Shown piece by piece: positions 62,023 to 64,000 of a DNA stretch of 64,000 nt. Location of the stretch: the NCBI GenBank assembly GCA_963575745.1, contig CAUYUJ010017840.1, positions 96,345 to 160,344 on the forward strand. Direction: 5' to 3'. Below the pieces are notes generated by a model. The model was not told where the DNA came from, made no database searches, and worked only from the letters and a program-made list of their open reading frames with translations. The first letter of the stretch is position 1; every line of letters begins with the position of its first letter. Made by a program: the position numbers and the translations under genes. Source of the stretch: Prorocentrum cordatum (lineage: Eukaryota > Sar > Dinophyceae > Prorocentrales > Prorocentraceae).

Positions 62023-62187
62023 TTAGGTCGGGCCTGTCCCTCTACAGGGGGAATCGTCAACAACAGTAAAACAAATACTCTGCGGACGATTTGTCGAGCA
62101 TTGCTTGGCTATCTTTGAGCACTCTTTGGCTATGTTTGATTCTTCCTCCAGAACCCCCCCCCTGTGGGGGGACAGGCCCGACCGAAG
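62023..62187. mobile_element. MITE family K, copy 3
   Basis: About 165 bp with TTAGGTCGGGCCTGTCCCTC at the left and GGGGGGACAGGCCCGACC near the right. Flanks TCTAGGG (62016-62022) and TTTAGGA (62188-62194) agree at 5 of 7 positions, consistent with a decayed 7-bp TSD. Confidence 0.8.
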
Positions 62188-62309
62188 TTTAGGACCCGTT
62201 CCTCCCTATAGGACCCGTTTGCTCCACTCCGTCGGGGCGTCCCCGAAGCCTGGGGTCAGCGCTGACGGGGATCGGCCAGTCCCCTCCGGAGTCCCCTCTG
62301 GCCGATCCC

Positions 62310-62410
62310 TGGGCCTCCTCCTCCTCCTCCTCCTCCCCCTCCTCCTCCTCCTCCTGCTCCTCCTCCTCCTGCTCCTCCTCCGCCTCCTCCTCCTCCTCCT
62401 CCTGCTCCTG

Positions 62411-62430
<20 letters not shown>
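62310..62430 (-). repeat. CTC tract
   Basis: About 120 bp of CTC with CTG and CGC variants. Confidence 0.9.
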
Positions 62431-62442
<12 letters not shown>

Positions 62443-62574
62443 GCCCCCGCAGCCCTCCCCTCCCGCCGCCGACCCCCGGGCGCTGGGGGAGCAGCTCCGT
62501 GGCCGGCCCGTGTTCGGGCCTTGGCCCCGGCGGGCGTCCCCGGGGCGCTTTGAGCCTGGTTTTTTTTGGATTCG

Positions 62575-62752
62575 GGCAAGTTTACTTGCATGGCGTTCGC
62601 CCCCCCCCCCCCCCCTCGCCCCTCTTCAAGCGAATGCTAGCGTGCAAGTGCCTTTCGACTTGCGTGATTTCCGCGCCCCCCCGAACGTGCAAGTCGTTTG
62701 CGGCTTGCTTCAGGCTCAGCCCCCCCCCCCCGTCCATGCAAGTAAACTTGCC
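62575..62752. mobile_element. Foldback element family F, copy 2
   Basis: TIRs GGCAAGTTTACTTGCATGG and CCATGCAAGTAAACTTGCC are perfect complements over 19 bp. Interior colinear with copy 1, including CTCTTCAAGCGAATGCTAG. Confidence 0.8.
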
Positions 62753-62830
62753 AGAGTCTAAAATAGAGCAGGCTCCTTTCGACAGCACCCCTGGAAGGCC
62801 GGGGGCGGCCAAGAGGGGGGTGAATCGTCA

Positions 62831-63000
62831 AACGACGCGAAGATCGGAACAAAATCGGATCGGGATAACTCGAAATCTCTGAGGATCGGCGGGTTTGGAG
62901 GATGTATTGGGCGCCGCGGCCGCTCCAGAGCGTTCCGGAACGCTCTGAGAGCGCTCCGGAACGCTCTGGAGCGATTTATCCCGATCCTAGCCCTGTTTTA
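62831..63000. repeat. Dispersed palindromic repeat family B, copy 2
   Basis: CGCTCCAGAGCGTTCCGG (62921-62938) is the exact complement of 62956-62973, and the whole 53-bp block 62921-62973 is a near-perfect palindrome. GGATCGGGATAA and TTATCCCGATCC (12-bp exact complements) bracket it. Confidence 0.9.
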
Positions 63001-63006
63001 GATCGG

Positions 63007-63220
63007 GAGCCTTGAGACGGGGGTCAATGCAAACAGGGGTCAGCCGGAGCGCACGATCTTGCAGGATCTTGCAGGGCCAGGGTCGCATTGACCCCGGTGT
63101 GGGTGCAGGAGCAGGTGTTTGCATGATCCTTCGCATGGACTCGGGTTTGGGTGCAGGATCCTGCAGGAGTTTGCAAGGGCTGACTGACCTGGGTCTGGAT
63201 TGACCCGGGTCAGACAATCC
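63007..63220 (+). repeat. Dispersed repeat family C, copy 2
   Basis: Colinear with 52965-53150; TGCAGGATCYTGCAG and GACYYGGGTYTGG words are repeated within the unit. Confidence 0.75.
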
Positions 63221-63224
63221 CCGA

Positions 63225-63345
63225 GGTGATGACTAGGGGGGGAGGATTTCATGGCGGGGGCCATGATATCTCAACAGATTTCATGGCGCCTCTTTTTATT
63301 TCGATACGTCCCCGGCCGCCCCCCTGAGCCGCGCACATGCCACCG
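63225..63345 (+). repeat. Family A, truncated copy 3
   Basis: GGTGATGACTAGGGGGG, TTTCATGGCG, GGGGCCATGATAT and AGCCGCGCACATGCC as in the first 120 bp of copies 1 and 2; the inverted-repeat part is missing. Confidence 0.75.
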
Positions 63346-64000
63346 CGCCGATATCGCGGTCCGCGACGAAGCAGCACAGAGGGGGTGGAAAGCGACATCG
63401 GAGGAGGATAACTAGACAGGTTCACCTCGGTCCTCCTCCTCACATCCCCCAGAAAGGAGAAAAGCAATCAGAGGAGTGGGGGGAGGAAGGAGGCGGACTT
63501 GTATTATTGGCCGCGCAGGCACGGAGGAGTCGCCAGAGAGGCTTGGGTTAAAGCGGGCCGTTTCGATCCGATCGGTCCGGCGCGATGTCGATCGATCCGG
63601 CCTGCCCAATCCGATCCGATTCAGTCATTTCGAGGATTCGTAGAGGAGGTTTCTCCCAAGGTGGGGTTAGGGAACGATCCCAGCAAGATGCCCTCAGTTC
63701 CTTCTTCCAAGGGCCGTTGAGGACGATGTTCTTTTTGATCCCCCAGCTTTGCCTCTTCCCCACCTTTTCTTCCCCCCGAATCTTCCGACGGTCCGATGCG
63801 GCCCGATTCTTGCAAGGCGCAGATGTGCATCTTGGTGCAGCCGACCCGATCAGATTCCGGCTTCGCGCCGATGCTGCCCGATCCGTTGCACGGCCCGATC
63901 CGATCAGATTTCCCAATGATTCGATGCCGATTGGCCCAGCCTGTTCCAGCGGCCAGGATTGCTATGGGGAGCTCTCCCCGTCCATGAACGGCGCCATCAC
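63346..64000. other. Spacer with GATCCGATTCAG-like words
   Basis: GATCGGTCCGGCGCGATGTC and related words at 63555-63640 and 63790-63930. No supported exon to the window edge. Confidence 0.4.

Noticed and set aside
1-64000. CRISPR arrays, operons, Shine-Dalgarno sites, rho-independent terminators
   Set aside because: No spaced identical repeats with unique spacers and no gene clusters; the splice junction and MITE landscape indicate a eukaryotic nucleus.
1-64000. tRNA, 5S rRNA or dinoflagellate spliced-leader RNA genes
   Set aside because: I looked for clover-leaf boxes and for the conserved spliced-leader core by eye and found none; a covariance-model scan would be decisive.

Overview
The window looks like nuclear DNA of a eukaryote with a very large, GC-rich, repeat-swollen genome, and a dinoflagellate is the best fit. 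Signs seen in the sequence: one intron-containing gene end in 64 kb, no operons or prokaryotic promoter/RBS architecture, many short inverted-repeat elements with target-site duplications (TSDs), kilobases of purine-strand trinucleotide repeats (GAG, GAT), and decayed non-LTR retrotransposons whose endonuclease, reverse transcriptase, RNase H and Cys-rich segments recall the LINE-like elements of dinoflagellates. The taxonomic call is inference; no rRNA, tRNA or spliced-leader gene was found to confirm it.

Layout. 1-1576: 3' part of a gene of unknown function, one exon-intron-exon junction. 1.6-8.9 kb: spacer with GAT/GAG tracts and dispersed repeats. 8.9-17.0 kb: GC-rich block with a 1.2-kb direct duplication, a 140-bp tandem array and candidate minus-strand exons of an unrecognised family. 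17.3-18.1 kb: GAG tract. 19.2-22.4 kb: a long open frame, three 109-residue repeats followed by a gutted LINE ORF2. 22.4-32.5 kb: mosaic of dispersed foldback elements, minisatellites and GAG/GAT/CTC tracts. 33-36.6 kb: second GC-rich block with candidate minus-strand exons and a direct duplication. 37-42 kb: minisatellite, a 400-bp-spaced repeat pair and a MITE caught beside its empty site. 42.2-46.6 kb: decayed LINE with EN, RT, Cys-rich and C-terminal segments and an 86-bp 3' tandem repeat. 46.6-64 kb: almost entirely dispersed repeats and MITEs.

The main content is non-autonomous transposons. At least eight families recur inside the window. Three have boundaries fixed by TSDs: family D (5 bp, perfect in all three copies), family J (8 bp, hAT-like) and family K (7 bp). 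Two are Tc1/mariner-like with TA sites (L and O), and the O insertion has an empty-site paralogue 400 bp away. No transposase gene for any family is present, so they must have been mobilised from elsewhere. No functional gene network can be read from this window.
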